The notes under the pieces are model-generated. The model was given only the letters and a program-made list of their open reading frames with translations, ran no database searches and had not been told where the DNA came from. The position numbers were made by a program, and so were the translations under genes. Positions 9,601 to 17,501 of a stretch of 64,000 nucleotides of DNA are shown one piece after another. Source of the DNA: Lachnospiraceae bacterium (lineage in GTDB: Bacteria; Bacillota_A; Clostridia; Lachnospirales; Lachnospiraceae); contig SFGN01000009.1 in assembly GCA_004556565.1 (NCBI GenBank), positions 62,001 through 126,000 on the forward strand, in the 5' to 3' direction. The stretch's first letter is position 1; each line of letters opens with the position of its first letter.

Positions 9601-10210
9601 CGTTTTCAACACTGACACGCTCAAGGTCGCTGTCCACTGCAAGTTCAAAATCATCCGCATAGACCGCGCCGCCGCTCATACTTTCCACCCACACATAAAC
9701 ACGCGGATAACACCCGGATGGTGAACCTGAGTATGTGAACGGAATTGTATACTGCTTGTACTCAGTAGAGTCAATTCTAACTTTTATTTCCTGACTTGCG
9801 TTCTGAGTATAGTATTTAACTCCGAAATATGCCGTCGCGGCAGAAGTATCCGTCGCTTTTGCCCAGACGGTCGCGACATAATTTCCGCCGACCTGCAAAG
9901 CATCCGAATCCTGTTCGATCGCACATCCTGTTTTTCCAAGTTCTACTGCCCAGTCACTGTCATGCCCGTCATGATTTACCTTCTTCGTTTCATCCAGGTA
10001 ATAATACCAGTTGCCAAGCTTTGCTCCTCCGTCATGTGCTGAGAGCGGCACATCCGTTTCCTCAAAACTGGAGTGTTTCAGCAGATTGACGGTTCCTGCT
10101 TCCACTGTAGATGCTGCTTCGGCTTCCCGTGCCGGCACAAAACTGCCCGCCTGCAGGATTGAAATAACAGCCGCAAGCAAAACTGCCAGAATTTTCTTAC
10201 TTTTTTTCAT
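6617..10210 (-). CDS. Surface right-handed beta-helix protein with SLH repeats
   Basis: The start is set at ATG 10210 (MKKSKKILAVLL...), 8 bases after AAGGAAGG; a longer frame opens only at a TTG (10240) without a site. The 1,197-residue product has a signal peptide (1-33), a carbohydrate-binding-like jelly roll (about 40-200, NLLKHSSFEE...YADDFEL), beta-sandwich segments (200-385), a right-handed parallel beta-helix (about 395-865) opened by YYVDATGGNDNNSG and rich in N-x-V/I rungs as in pectate-lyase-like enzymes, a FIVAR-like helical segment (915-985), a Asp-Pro/Asn-Pro spacer (985-1012) and three SLH repeats. It is probably a cell-wall-anchored polysaccharide-degrading or -binding protein; catalytic residues could not be assigned. 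Confidence 0.85.
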   Translation of the reverse strand: MKKSKKILAVLLAAVISILQAGSFVPAREAEAASTVEAGTVNLLKHSSFEETDVPLSAHDGGAKLGNWYYYLDETKKVNHDGHDSDWAVELGKTGCAIEQDSDALQVGGNYVATVWAKATDTSAATAYFGVKYYTQNASQEIKVRIDSTEYKQYTIPFTYSGSPSGCYPRVYVWVESMSGGAVYADDFELAVDSDLERVSVENGKITATYKESYTGTPSGTDFRAVYSSSLEEGVTNELVITGTNVNGNQLELLFTPVEQKPLEQIITVDVTYVPKNQTLTLDYTVDANGETPVDAKIASFTAENGTASIILDQNPTTSPVSSDFVLQKSTDGSTFETVPVSGFVYEKSTKTVTLNFGKIYAQTEEQDVTLRVLYGGEQYDTTFTVEPGKGTTYYVDATGGNDNNSGTSPEQAIATIDKANTIQFQPGDRLLFKCGEQWTGALKPTGSGEEGAPIVISSYGEGDKPVLKPGSDWTIPYFNVASSVIWNPTVNNVITFYNQEYWEVSNLELYDPTYSQNASTRVYRRGINISAEDAGDLHYFKFDNLTIHGFRGPNDNNGKSSGGIIMTVYSDPYTAANRVPTAVHDITVTNCEMYDLGRSGFNFVSPWTTRTGNEWGTFDYAGYGDWKPYENITISNNTVYNIDGDGILIDGCKNVLVEHNTVYRTVLNCWYGVGMFNWNSDDTVFQFNEIYDTFPADSLLGAGDGQGIEIDALNRNTLVQYNYVHDNSGGSIMWCATSSLRTIGGVYRYNIFQNDLTKHGIIDWRTNHKESMAYNNVFYLGKLPEGSTTRVFMNNGYTQGASDAKFYNNIFYNLDEIDLNTFNEQEIDWESNVFYGFDQVPSNDSTVITEDPKFVNPGSGTSGINSLDGYKLQADSPAINAGINIENNGGRDYFGAPLTDGKTDIGAAEYTVPADKTALKAAIEAADELIQDSYTEATWSVFADALEEARKVDANEYALQSEVDKAVEDLNAAKDALAEKEPDPDPNPDPDPDPNPDPNPDPNPNPDDPDRKLPYKDVADDQWYYGDVYDIYFKGLMTGLDATTFGPGNNLVRGQFAVILYRMEGEPEINFKDTFPDVPDGQFYSKAVIWAADNKIVTGYTNTGTFGPNDPITREQMAAMMFRYANYKQQDTSESKKLDTFPDGDKVQEFAVEALEWCAAKGIITGKGVEKALDPQGNTNRAECAAIINRYTKYVE

Positions 10211-10270
10211 CCTTTTTCCCTTCCTTTCCGCTGTCCGCAAATGATGTTCAGATGTACGGCAGCATTTGTG

Positions 10271-11227
10271 TTAATCATCGCTGAAAAATTCCACAGGATT
10301 GTTTTCAGCGGTTTTCCGGATTAAATCCTCCAGATAAATGTTGGTTATGTAATCGCGCATCACCCTTTCTATACAGTTTTCAAATGTGGCTTCCGTATAA
10401 CAGACTTCTGTTATTTTAACATTTCTTATAACCCCATTATGTGTATATTGGAATTCATCTCCTTCCTTTCCCAGGTAAAGAAATTCAAACAGTTCACTGT
10501 CTGTCTTTTCCAGACTGCTCATATCCTGTGAAAGAATCGTATTTTCCTCTGTCACTCCATTCTCTGTAAGCCGGTAGCTGATTTCTTCCGTATTACGGTA
10601 GTTCTCCTTGTATTTCTCAAAATATTCTTCGGCTTCATCGAGCATTTCCCGGTCCGCATGTTCTGTCAGATATGACACCATCTCCAGCTTTAGATTTCCG
10701 GATATGTAATTATAATAACCGATCAGGTCAAACTCGTCCGGACCGTAGTAAACTTCCCCTTTTTCCTTTTTAATTTTTCTCTGATTGTTTTCATTCTCCA
10801 TGTCACGAAGGAAGCTTTCAAAAGAATACGCACTGCATAATCCCATTTTGTATCCAATCAAAAACTCTGCATTCGCCCTGGTGATCTTCTCTTTTGTCTT
10901 CTCTTCAATCTCCTCTTCCGATATATCTTCAGAGGCATCCCTAACGACCAGTTTTCTATAGAACTCATATTCTTCTGTTCCGACAGTCCGTATGTATCCG
11001 CTCTGATTCTGAAGTTCTTCTAAAACGGTGTCCTTATCCTTGCTCTCCCGTGTGGAAAGAATCAGAACGGCAGCAAGTACTGCCCCAACTACTATAAATA
11101 CAGCAGCCGGTATCCAAAATACAGCTTTGCGGTTCTTTGACGCGGAATCTGTTTTTTGAAATCCGGCTGCTGCCTTCCTTTTTTCTTTCGTATTATTATT
11201 TGAATTTTTTTTCGGTTTCTTGCTCAA
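10271..11227 (-). CDS. Membrane-anchored protein of unknown function (weakly PpiC/SurA-like)
   Basis: About 318 residues. The start is probably TTG 11227, which follows GGGAG by 8 bases; a longer frame begins at TTG 11242 with no site. A highly basic N-terminus (KKPKKNSNNNTKEKRK) is followed by one transmembrane helix (AVFWIPAAVFIVVGAVLAAVLIL, residues about 38-60), so the bulk lies outside the cell. The exterior part is charged and mostly helical with a strand-rich segment near 210-260, loosely like the helical chaperone part of SurA/PrsA foldases, but no clear catalytic motif is present. It precedes the beta-helix SLH gene by 60 bp and may help fold or export it (inference). Confidence 0.7.
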   Translation of the reverse strand: MSKKPKKNSNNNTKEKRKAAAGFQKTDSASKNRKAVFWIPAAVFIVVGAVLAAVLILSTRESKDKDTVLEELQNQSGYIRTVGTEEYEFYRKLVVRDASEDISEEEIEEKTKEKITRANAEFLIGYKMGLCSAYSFESFLRDMENENNQRKIKKEKGEVYYGPDEFDLIGYYNYISGNLKLEMVSYLTEHADREMLDEAEEYFEKYKENYRNTEEISYRLTENGVTEENTILSQDMSSLEKTDSELFEFLYLGKEGDEFQYTHNGVIRNVKITEVCYTEATFENCIERVMRDYITNIYLEDLIRKTAENNPVEFFSDD

Positions 11228-11324
11228 AGTCCTGTCTCCCAATGATACAAATTTATATCTGCCGTCCCAATGAGGCTGAATCCGTCATATAACTGCTGCC
11301 GGATAATTTTCAGCTATTTTGTAT

Positions 11325-11353
11325 ATTATAACACGTTTTCCATACAATGTCTT
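11325..11353 (-). promoter_or_regulatory. Promoter for the membrane-anchored protein/beta-helix operon
   Basis: Read on the minus strand, AAGACA (-35), 17 bases, then a perfect TATAAT (-10). It lies about 100 bp upstream of the TTG start at 11227 and diverges from the AGCS promoter. Confidence 0.5.
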
Positions 11354-11397
11354 GTATAAGTTTATTATTATCATTTGACTTTTACTGGACTTTTTTC

Positions 11398-11426
11398 TGT
11401 ACATCTCTGTGAAAATATGGTAAAAT
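11398..11426 (+). promoter_or_regulatory. Promoter for the AGCS symporter gene
   Basis: TGTACA and TAAAAT separated by 17 bases, 47 bp before the ATG at 11473. The -35 matches consensus at four of six positions. No riboswitch is seen here, in contrast to the second AGCS gene at 60364. Confidence 0.45.
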
Positions 11427-11472
11427 GAAACATCTTTGTTGCAGAAATCTATCAAACCAAAAGAGGTGAATT

Positions 11473-12855
11473 ATGTTACAGACAATTGAAAGAATCAACA
11501 GTATCGTGAATGATTTCATCTGGGGCGTGCCCGCGATGATCTGCATTATCGGTGTCGGGGTTTACTTGAGCTTAAGAACCAGATTTATCCAGCTTAGGCA
11601 GTTTCCATACACGATGAAATGCACGCTCGGAAGGATTTTCAAAAAGACAGATGCAAAAGACGGAGCCATCACCCCGTTTCAGGCGGTCTGCACGGCACTT
11701 GCCGCTACAGTGGGCACCGGCAACATTGCCGGAGTAGCAGGGGCAATCGCGATCGGAGGACCGGGAGCGGTTTTCTGGATGTGGTGTTCTGCCCTGCTTG
11801 GCATGTGCACCAAGTTTGCGGAAGTAACGCTTGCCGTCCATTACCGTGAAAAGAACAGCGACGGTGACTGGGTGGGCGGCCCGATGTACTACATAAAAAA
11901 CGGGCTTAAAAAACACTGGCACTGGCTTGCATATCTTTTTGCTTTGTTCGGCGTCCTTGCCGTATTCGGGACAGGCAATGCCACACAGGTCAATACCATT
12001 ACTGCAGCTGTTGACTCAGCATTGCTGAACTTCCATGTTATCGGTGAGTCTTCCGTCTCAGCCGTCAACCTGGCAATCGGTATTATCATCACTATTTTGG
12101 TTGGTCTGATTCTTCTTGGCGGCATCAAAAGAATCGGAAAGGTTACGGAGAAACTGGTTCCTATTATGGCAGTACTGTATATCCTGCTCTCTGTCGGTAT
12201 CATCGTACTCAATCTTGACAGTGTGCCGACCGTATTTTCACAGATCATCCGGGGAGCGTTCCAGCCCTCCGCTGTAACCGGCGGTATCGTAGGAAGCTTT
12301 TTCCTGAGTATGAAAAAGGGAGTATCACGGGGCATATTCTCCAATGAGGCAGGTCTTGGAACCGGTTCGATCGCCCATGCCTGTGCAGATACGGAAGCTC
12401 CTATCGACCAGGGTGTCTTCGGTATCTTTGAAGTTTTCATGGATACCATTGTTATCTGTACGCTTACTGCGCTGGTAATTCTCTTAAGCGGAGTGGCTGT
12501 TCCTTATGGTTCAGCCGCAGGTGCAGAACTTACAATCGCCGGATTTACTCTCGTTTACGGTAACTGGGTTTCCATCTTTACCGCTGTTGCGATGTGCTGC
12601 TTTGCTTTTTCTACTATCATCGGATGGGGCCTTTACGGTGCACGCTGCATTGAATTTCTATTTGGAACAAAAGTGTTAAAACCATTTATGATTGTCTATT
12701 CTCTGGTCGCTATCGCCGGCGCAACAGTAGACCTGGGGTTAATATGGAGTATCGCAGAAACGTTCAACGGACTGATGGCAATCCCGAATCTTATAGCACT
12801 GTTTTTGTTAACTCCGACTGTCATCAAACTGGCCAGGGAGCACTTCTCAGAATAA
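11473..12855 (+). CDS. AGCS-family alanine/glycine:sodium symporter
   Basis: 460 residues, ATG preceded by AAAGAGGTG. The alanine/glycine:cation symporter signature PFQAVCTALAATVGTGNIAGVAGAI is present around residues 72-96 (shown here as its parts PFQAVCTALAATVG and TGNIAGVAGAI), as is the GPGAVFWMW and FSNEAGLGTGSIAHA region. About ten membrane helices. It imports alanine or glycine with Na+ (or H+). It stands alone between its own promoter and a bidirectional terminator. A paralogue under a glycine riboswitch is at 60364, so this copy may prefer alanine (inference). Confidence 0.93.
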   Translation: MLQTIERINSIVNDFIWGVPAMICIIGVGVYLSLRTRFIQLRQFPYTMKCTLGRIFKKTDAKDGAITPFQAVCTALAATVGTGNIAGVAGAIAIGGPGAVFWMWCSALLGMCTKFAEVTLAVHYREKNSDGDWVGGPMYYIKNGLKKHWHWLAYLFALFGVLAVFGTGNATQVNTITAAVDSALLNFHVIGESSVSAVNLAIGIIITILVGLILLGGIKRIGKVTEKLVPIMAVLYILLSVGIIVLNLDSVPTVFSQIIRGAFQPSAVTGGIVGSFFLSMKKGVSRGIFSNEAGLGTGSIAHACADTEAPIDQGVFGIFEVFMDTIVICTLTALVILLSGVAVPYGSAAGAELTIAGFTLVYGNWVSIFTAVAMCCFAFSTIIGWGLYGARCIEFLFGTKVLKPFMIVYSLVAIAGATVDLGLIWSIAETFNGLMAIPNLIALFLLTPTVIKLAREHFSE

Positions 12856-12868
12856 GATACAAACAAAT

Positions 12869-12919
12869 AAAAATCCCTGCTTAAGCTGCATTTTATGTGC
12901 CGCTCAGGCAGGGATTTTT
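12869..12919. terminator. Bidirectional terminator between AGCS gene and pxpA
   Basis: AAAAATCCCTGC (12869-12880) pairs perfectly with GCAGGGATTTTT (12908-12919); A- and T-tracts on both sides let it work for both convergent transcripts. Confidence 0.85.
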
Positions 12920-12930
12920 ATTTTTCTTTA

Positions 12931-13698
12931 TTAAACGATTTCATCCAGAGACCTGATCTCAATTTCTTCTCTTTTCAGTGCCTCACGGATCCTTTCTACA
13001 AATGCCAGTGCTTTTACGCCGTCTCCATGCACACATACGGAATGTGCGGTGACAGATATTTCTTTTCCGGTGACTGCAATGAGTCTGTGCTCCTTCACCA
13101 TTCGGACAACTCGTGCGATTGCTTCATCCTCATCGGTGATCAGCGCACCTTCTTTCCGGCGGTCTACCAATGTCCCGTCTTCTTCATATCCACGGTCTGC
13201 AAAGAACTCAAATGCTGTGCGAAGTCCCATATCCTGTGCCGCATTTACGAGTTCTCCGCCTGCAAGCGCAAGTACGATCAGATTATCATCATAGTCTTTG
13301 ATGGCCCGGCAGATGCCTTCCGCCAGCTTATAATCCTTCGCTGCCATGTTGTACAGTGCACCGTGCGGCTTCACATGCTGAAGCCTGATTCCGTTCGCCC
13401 TGCAGAAAGCGTCCAGCGCGCCAAGCTGATACAACACATAGGCATAAGCCTCATCCGGAGTAATGTTCATGTTCCTTCTGCCAAATCCCATCAAATCCGG
13501 AAATCCCGGGTGTGCGCCGACACGGATTCCGGCTTCTTTTGCCATTTTAATGGTCTTATTCATCACTGCCGGATCTGACGCATGATACCCGCAGGCAACA
13601 TTTGCGGATGAAATGAGCGGTATTACTTTTTCGTCCATACCCAGCTTATAACAGCCGAAGCTTTCACCCAAATCACAATTTAAATCAATACAATGCAT
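12931..13698 (-). CDS. pxpA: 5-oxoprolinase subunit A (LamB/YcsF family)
   Basis: 255 residues, the usual length. It begins with the family signature DLNCDLGESFG and carries ANVACGYHASDP and RVGAHPGFPDL, the conserved metal/substrate-site segments. PxpA works with PxpB and PxpC to hydrolyse 5-oxoproline (a damaged glutamine/glutathione product) to glutamate with ATP. Here it is the last gene of the operon, overlapping accC by 14 bp, so the two are translationally coupled. That coupling to a biotin carboxylase rather than to pxpB is the notable part. Confidence 0.93.
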   Translation of the reverse strand: MHCIDLNCDLGESFGCYKLGMDEKVIPLISSANVACGYHASDPAVMNKTIKMAKEAGIRVGAHPGFPDLMGFGRRNMNITPDEAYAYVLYQLGALDAFCRANGIRLQHVKPHGALYNMAAKDYKLAEGICRAIKDYDDNLIVLALAGGELVNAAQDMGLRTAFEFFADRGYEEDGTLVDRRKEGALITDEDEAIARVVRMVKEHRLIAVTGKEISVTAHSVCVHGDGVKALAFVERIREALKREEIEIRSLDEIV

Positions 13699-15058
13699 GC
13701 TTTTTTTCCTCCCGGCCGATTTTTAAAACATTTTCAATAAATCCGGTATCTGCCTTTCCTTCGCAGAAAACAGGATGTTTCATAATCTGATACTGGAAAT
13801 CCAGATTGGTATCCACGCCCATTATCAGCATCTCATCGAGTGCAGCCCGCATTTTCATAATCGCCGCCTCCCGGTCGGACGCATGTACGATCACCTTTGC
13901 AATCATAGAATCATATTCCGTCGGTATCTTATATCCGGTATACAGTGCAGTATCCACACGGACGCCGTTTCCTGCCGGAAGGTGCATATGCTGGACTGTT
14001 CCCGGGCTTGGCATGAAATTCCTCTCCGGAATCTCCGCATTGATCCGGCATTCGATCGCATGTCCCTGAATCTTGATATCCTCCTGCGTGAAGCTTAAAT
14101 GCTCTCCCATGGCAACCCGGATCTGCTCAATGATCAGATCTTTGCCTGTCACCATCTCCGTAACACCGTGCTCCACCTGGATACGGGTGTTCATTTCCAT
14201 AAAAAAAAAGTTTCCTTTCGGATCCACGATAAATTCGATTGTTCCGGCGTTTGTATAATTTACAGTCTTAGCTGCAAGGACCGCATACTGGTTCATCTTC
14301 TCGCGGGTTTTTTCATCAATCGCAGGCGATGGGGATTCTTCGATCAGTTTCTGATGATTACGCTGCACAGAACAGTCTCTGTCCCCGAGAGCAACTACAT
14401 TTCCATAAGAATCTGCCATGATCTGAATCTCCACATGGCGCGGATTTTCCACAAAACGTTCAATATACATGGTATCGTCACCAAATGCATTGGCAGATTC
14501 CCTCTGCGCAAGGTTAAACTGATATTCAAATTCATCTTCATCAGCGGCAACGCGCATTCCTTTCCCGCCGCCGCCGGAGGATGCTTTAATCATGACCGGG
14601 TATCCGATTTCCGCTGCCAGAGCCTTTCCGATTTCTGCATCATATACCGGCTCTTTTGTTCCGGGCACGACCGGCACTCCGGCATCCATCATAGTCTTCC
14701 TTGCCTGGGATTTATTCCCCATTTTATCAATCACATCCGCCTTCGGCCCGATAAATGTAATACCGTTTTCTTCACACCGGCGGACAAATTCACTGTTTTC
14801 TGATAAAAATCCAAAACCCGGGTGAATTGCATCCGCACCCATGTTCCGGGCTGCTGTGATGATACGGTCCATGTTCAGGTAACTGTTTTTTGCCGGTCCT
14901 TCACCGATACAGATTCTCTGGTCGGCAAGCTGGACATGAAGGCTGTTTGCATCTTCTTTCGAATAAACAGCCACGCTCCTGATTCCCATATTGCGGCAGG
15001 CACGGATGATACGCACTGCAATTTCTCCGCGGTTGGCAATTAATATTTTGTTAAACAA
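13685..15058 (-). CDS. accC: Biotin carboxylase subunit (AccC-type)
   Basis: 457 residues; probable TTG start 15058, 8 bases after GGAGG (an ATG is not available). The N-terminus FNKILIANRGEIAVRIIRA, the ATP-grasp glycine loop SSGGGGKGMRVA and the EMNTRIQVEHGVTE active-site segment identify a complete biotin carboxylase, which carboxylates the biotin of its carrier protein with ATP and bicarbonate. It lies between the carrier gene and pxpA. No acetyl-CoA carboxyltransferase genes (accD/accA) are adjacent, so the likely partner is the PxpC/PxpB pair encoded just upstream (inference). Confidence 0.93.
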   Translation of the reverse strand: MFNKILIANRGEIAVRIIRACRNMGIRSVAVYSKEDANSLHVQLADQRICIGEGPAKNSYLNMDRIITAARNMGADAIHPGFGFLSENSEFVRRCEENGITFIGPKADVIDKMGNKSQARKTMMDAGVPVVPGTKEPVYDAEIGKALAAEIGYPVMIKASSGGGGKGMRVAADEDEFEYQFNLAQRESANAFGDDTMYIERFVENPRHVEIQIMADSYGNVVALGDRDCSVQRNHQKLIEESPSPAIDEKTREKMNQYAVLAAKTVNYTNAGTIEFIVDPKGNFFFMEMNTRIQVEHGVTEMVTGKDLIIEQIRVAMGEHLSFTQEDIKIQGHAIECRINAEIPERNFMPSPGTVQHMHLPAGNGVRVDTALYTGYKIPTEYDSMIAKVIVHASDREAAIMKMRAALDEMLIMGVDTNLDFQYQIMKHPVFCEGKADTGFIENVLKIGREEKKHALY

Positions 15059-15091
15059 ACCTCCAACCTCCTATCTCTTTGTCTTGAATTT

Positions 15092-15541
15092 TTACAATTT
15101 TTTCACGCGGAACAGCGGCTGTCCGTACTCCACCTTCTGTTCATTGCTTACCAGGACCGCCTCAATTTCGCAGTCATACTCACACTGAATCTCATTCATC
15201 AGCTTCATTGCTTCCAGAATACATACTGTCTGCCCGTTCTTGACATGATCACCTACTTTAACAAATGCCGGGGCATCCGGAGCCGGTGCCGAATAAAATG
15301 TTCCGACAATCGGAGATGTAATAAACAAATCCTCTGTTTCCGGTTCTTTTGCCTCTTCTATGGCAGATGCCGCCGCTGCAGGCGCGGCTGCTGCTGCCGG
15401 AGCCGCTGCCCCTGCAACTACTACCGGCGCGTGATCCAGTTTACTCATTGTAATCTTAACTTCTTCGTCTTTATAGGTAAATTCTGTCAAAGAAGAATTT
15501 TCAATTATTTTTACCAAACCTTCAATTTTCTCTAAATCCAT
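15092..15541 (-). CDS. accB: Biotin carboxyl carrier protein (AccB-type)
   Basis: 149 residues. The C-terminal biotinyl domain (about 75-149) shows the biotinylation motif EAMKLMNEI, with the lysine that receives biotin; an Ala-rich flexible linker (residues about 40-62) precedes it; the N-terminal 35 residues resemble those of acetyl-CoA carboxylase carrier proteins. It shuttles carboxyl groups between biotin carboxylase and a carboxyltransferase. It sits 33 bp upstream of accC and 88 bp downstream of pxpC in one operon. Confidence 0.93.
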   Translation of the reverse strand: MDLEKIEGLVKIIENSSLTEFTYKDEEVKITMSKLDHAPVVVAGAAAPAAAAAPAAAASAIEEAKEPETEDLFITSPIVGTFYSAPAPDAPAFVKVGDHVKNGQTVCILEAMKLMNEIQCEYDCEIEAVLVSNEQKVEYGQPLFRVKKL

Positions 15542-15629
15542 TCCAATCTCTCCTTTTTATTTATGAATCATGAAGCGTCCGCCGCTTTATACTCCGTGCT
15601 GTGAATACATGGAAACATCCGCTTTGCGT

Positions 15630-16631
15630 TCAGAATAACTTTGTTAATCGTTTCGCTGTCAGGCGGCAGTCCAGTACCTCCTTGCATGGCTGATGAATTG
15701 TTTTCCTCATTTCATCCAGTTCTTTAATCTCTTCCAGATACAGCTTCTGTGCCTCCTGCACAGTTATAGCTTTAAACCGTACTTTATGGTCTGTCTTTCT
15801 CTGAACAAGCTTCGGGATATCCACTGAAGCCACCGTGGCGATTTTCCCATATCCGCCTGTCGTCTGCCTGTCCGAAAGAAGAATGATCGGCTTCCCGTGG
15901 GACGGTACCTGTATCGATCCAAAGCAGATTCCATCCGAAATCATATCCGAAGTCGTTTTGGGTGCGATAAACGGTCCTTCCAGCCTGCATCCCATACGGT
16001 CAAATTCATTTGTCACCGTGTAGTCACTGTTTAAAAATGTCTCAATACCCTGCCTGCTGAACATATCATCCTGTGGTCCCATGACTACCCGAAGGACCGC
16101 TTCTTCCTGATCATATTCATTGATGTCCAGTTTCCTGGAAAGGAAAAACGGAAGATAACGGCGTTTGATACGGAAACCGATGTAATCGTCGGCTTCAAGC
16201 TTTCTTCCCTTAAATCCTCCCAGCCTGCTTTTCAGGTTTGTACAACGGCTTCCCATAACGACCGGGATATCAAGGTAGCTTGAAAATGCGATATATCCCC
16301 GGCTTCCGGTCCTGGCGCTGCCAAATTTTAAGATATCGCCTTTATTCATATAAATAGCCGTATACATCGGTGCCGGTTCTCCATTGATCGTCGGGGTAAA
16401 GTCACCTCCGGTAATCGCGATGATCGTCGCCGAGGTAAACTGAAGAGTCGGTCCGATCAGCGTAAATTCAAGCACAGCCTCATTTTCCGGGTTATCAAGA
16501 AGAAGATTAGCGATTTTGAAGGACCGGACATCCATGACGCCCGCCACGGAAAATCCCTGGCTCTGATATCCGGTACGACCGAGATCCTGTACGGTAGTCA
16601 GCATGCCGCCTTTTAATATACGAATTCCCAT
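15630..16631 (-). CDS. pxpC: 5-oxoprolinase subunit C / carboxyltransferase A-B domain (KipA-like)
   Basis: 333 residues. The start IRILKGGMLTTVQDLGRTGYQSQGF-type opening (seen as GMLTTVQDLGR and TGYQSQGFSVAG) and the LLSDRQTTGGYGKIATV segment mark the carboxyltransferase A/B family shared by PxpC, KipA and the C-terminal half of urea carboxylase. With PxpB it forms the ATP-dependent part of 5-oxoprolinase. One base separates it from pxpB upstream. The AccB/AccC genes that follow make it possible that it acts as the acceptor half of a biotin-dependent carboxylase (inference). Confidence 0.9.
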   Translation of the reverse strand: MGIRILKGGMLTTVQDLGRTGYQSQGFSVAGVMDVRSFKIANLLLDNPENEAVLEFTLIGPTLQFTSATIIAITGGDFTPTINGEPAPMYTAIYMNKGDILKFGSARTGSRGYIAFSSYLDIPVVMGSRCTNLKSRLGGFKGRKLEADDYIGFRIKRRYLPFFLSRKLDINEYDQEEAVLRVVMGPQDDMFSRQGIETFLNSDYTVTNEFDRMGCRLEGPFIAPKTTSDMISDGICFGSIQVPSHGKPIILLSDRQTTGGYGKIATVASVDIPKLVQRKTDHKVRFKAITVQEAQKLYLEEIKELDEMRKTIHQPCKEVLDCRLTAKRLTKLF

Positions 16632-16632
16632 C

Positions 16633-17367
16633 CTACACCTCTCCTTCCAGAATAGTACACTGATATTGTCCGCTCTGTACCAGTTCTTTTATACGGTAAA
16701 ATTCATCCTTATCAATCGGAATGAAACGGATATAGTCGCCGGCCTCCACCAGAATCGGTACTTCCCGCTGCGGGTCATATGTCTTAACCGGAGTCATACC
16801 CATAAGCTGCCAGCCTCCCGGAGAATCAAGCGGATAGATTCCCGTCTGCGAGCCGCCGATCCCGACACTGCCTGCACTGATTTTCAGCCGGGGATTGGCA
16901 AGCCTCGGTGTGTGGATTCTTTCGTCCAGGCCTCCAAGGTAGCAGAATCCCGGAAGAAATCCCAGCATATAAATCAGGTAGTCTCTGGATGAATGTATCT
17001 GAATCACTTCCTCCGGAGACAGTCCTGCATGCTGCGCGATGTTGTCAAGATCCGGGCCGAATTCCCCGCCGTAGCAGACCGGAATCTCGTATATTTTTTT
17101 CCGGGCCGCGTCCGCTTTGACATCGATTTTTAAAATTGTCTGCATCCGATCTCTGATTTCTTCATAAGAAATCACCCTGGGGTCATAATTGATAAGCAAT
17201 GAGCAAAATGCCGGGATGATATCAACCACCCCCGGAGTCTGCTGTGCCTTAATCAGCTGGACAGTTACAGCAATCTTACGGTTGATATCCGGACTGATTA
17301 TTTTGCCAAATTCGATCAGCAGTGAGGAATCTCCTGCCGTCAATATTCTTATATTCTCGTTATCCAT
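16633..17367 (-). CDS. pxpB: 5-oxoprolinase subunit B / carboxyltransferase C-D domain (KipI-like)
   Basis: 244 residues. Family features: an N-terminal AGDSSLLIEFG strand, the central YLIYMLGFLPGFCYLGGLD segment and a C-terminal VGIGGSQTGIYPLDSPGGWQLMG stretch (seen as GIGGSQTGIYPLDSPGGWQ). This domain equals the C/D half of the urea-carboxylase carboxyltransferase and KipI of Bacillus subtilis. It is followed after one base by pxpC. A terminator-like hairpin lies between it and the upstream Nramp gene, so its expression may be set separately. Confidence 0.92.
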   Translation of the reverse strand: MDNENIRILTAGDSSLLIEFGKIISPDINRKIAVTVQLIKAQQTPGVVDIIPAFCSLLINYDPRVISYEEIRDRMQTILKIDVKADAARKKIYEIPVCYGGEFGPDLDNIAQHAGLSPEEVIQIHSSRDYLIYMLGFLPGFCYLGGLDERIHTPRLANPRLKISAGSVGIGGSQTGIYPLDSPGGWQLMGMTPVKTYDPQREVPILVEAGDYIRFIPIDKDEFYRIKELVQSGQYQCTILEGEV

Positions 17368-17426
17368 ATTAACTCTCCTTTAAAACAGAATTCCGTCAGA
17401 AGATCCGCCGGACACACTGTTATAAA

Positions 17427-17474
17427 AAAGTGCAGCTGCGGCATAACGATGCCGTTATGTCACAACCACACTTT
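17427..17474 (-). terminator. Terminator or attenuator between the Nramp-like gene and pxpB
   Basis: On the minus strand AAAGTG (outer arm) pairs with CACTTT, and inside it CATAACG (17442-17448) pairs with CGTTATG (17453-17459); the outer arm runs into a stretch of six T. It lies 28 bp after the Nramp-like stop codon and before pxpB, so it would lower transcription of the enzyme genes relative to the transporter. Confidence 0.6.
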
Positions 17475-17501
17475 CGTAATCGTTATTACATGAAGCTCCG
17501 A

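Noticed and set aside
13775..14803. Several long plus-strand frames opposite accC
   Set aside because: They mirror a well-conserved biotin carboxylase gene and lack starts with ribosome sites.
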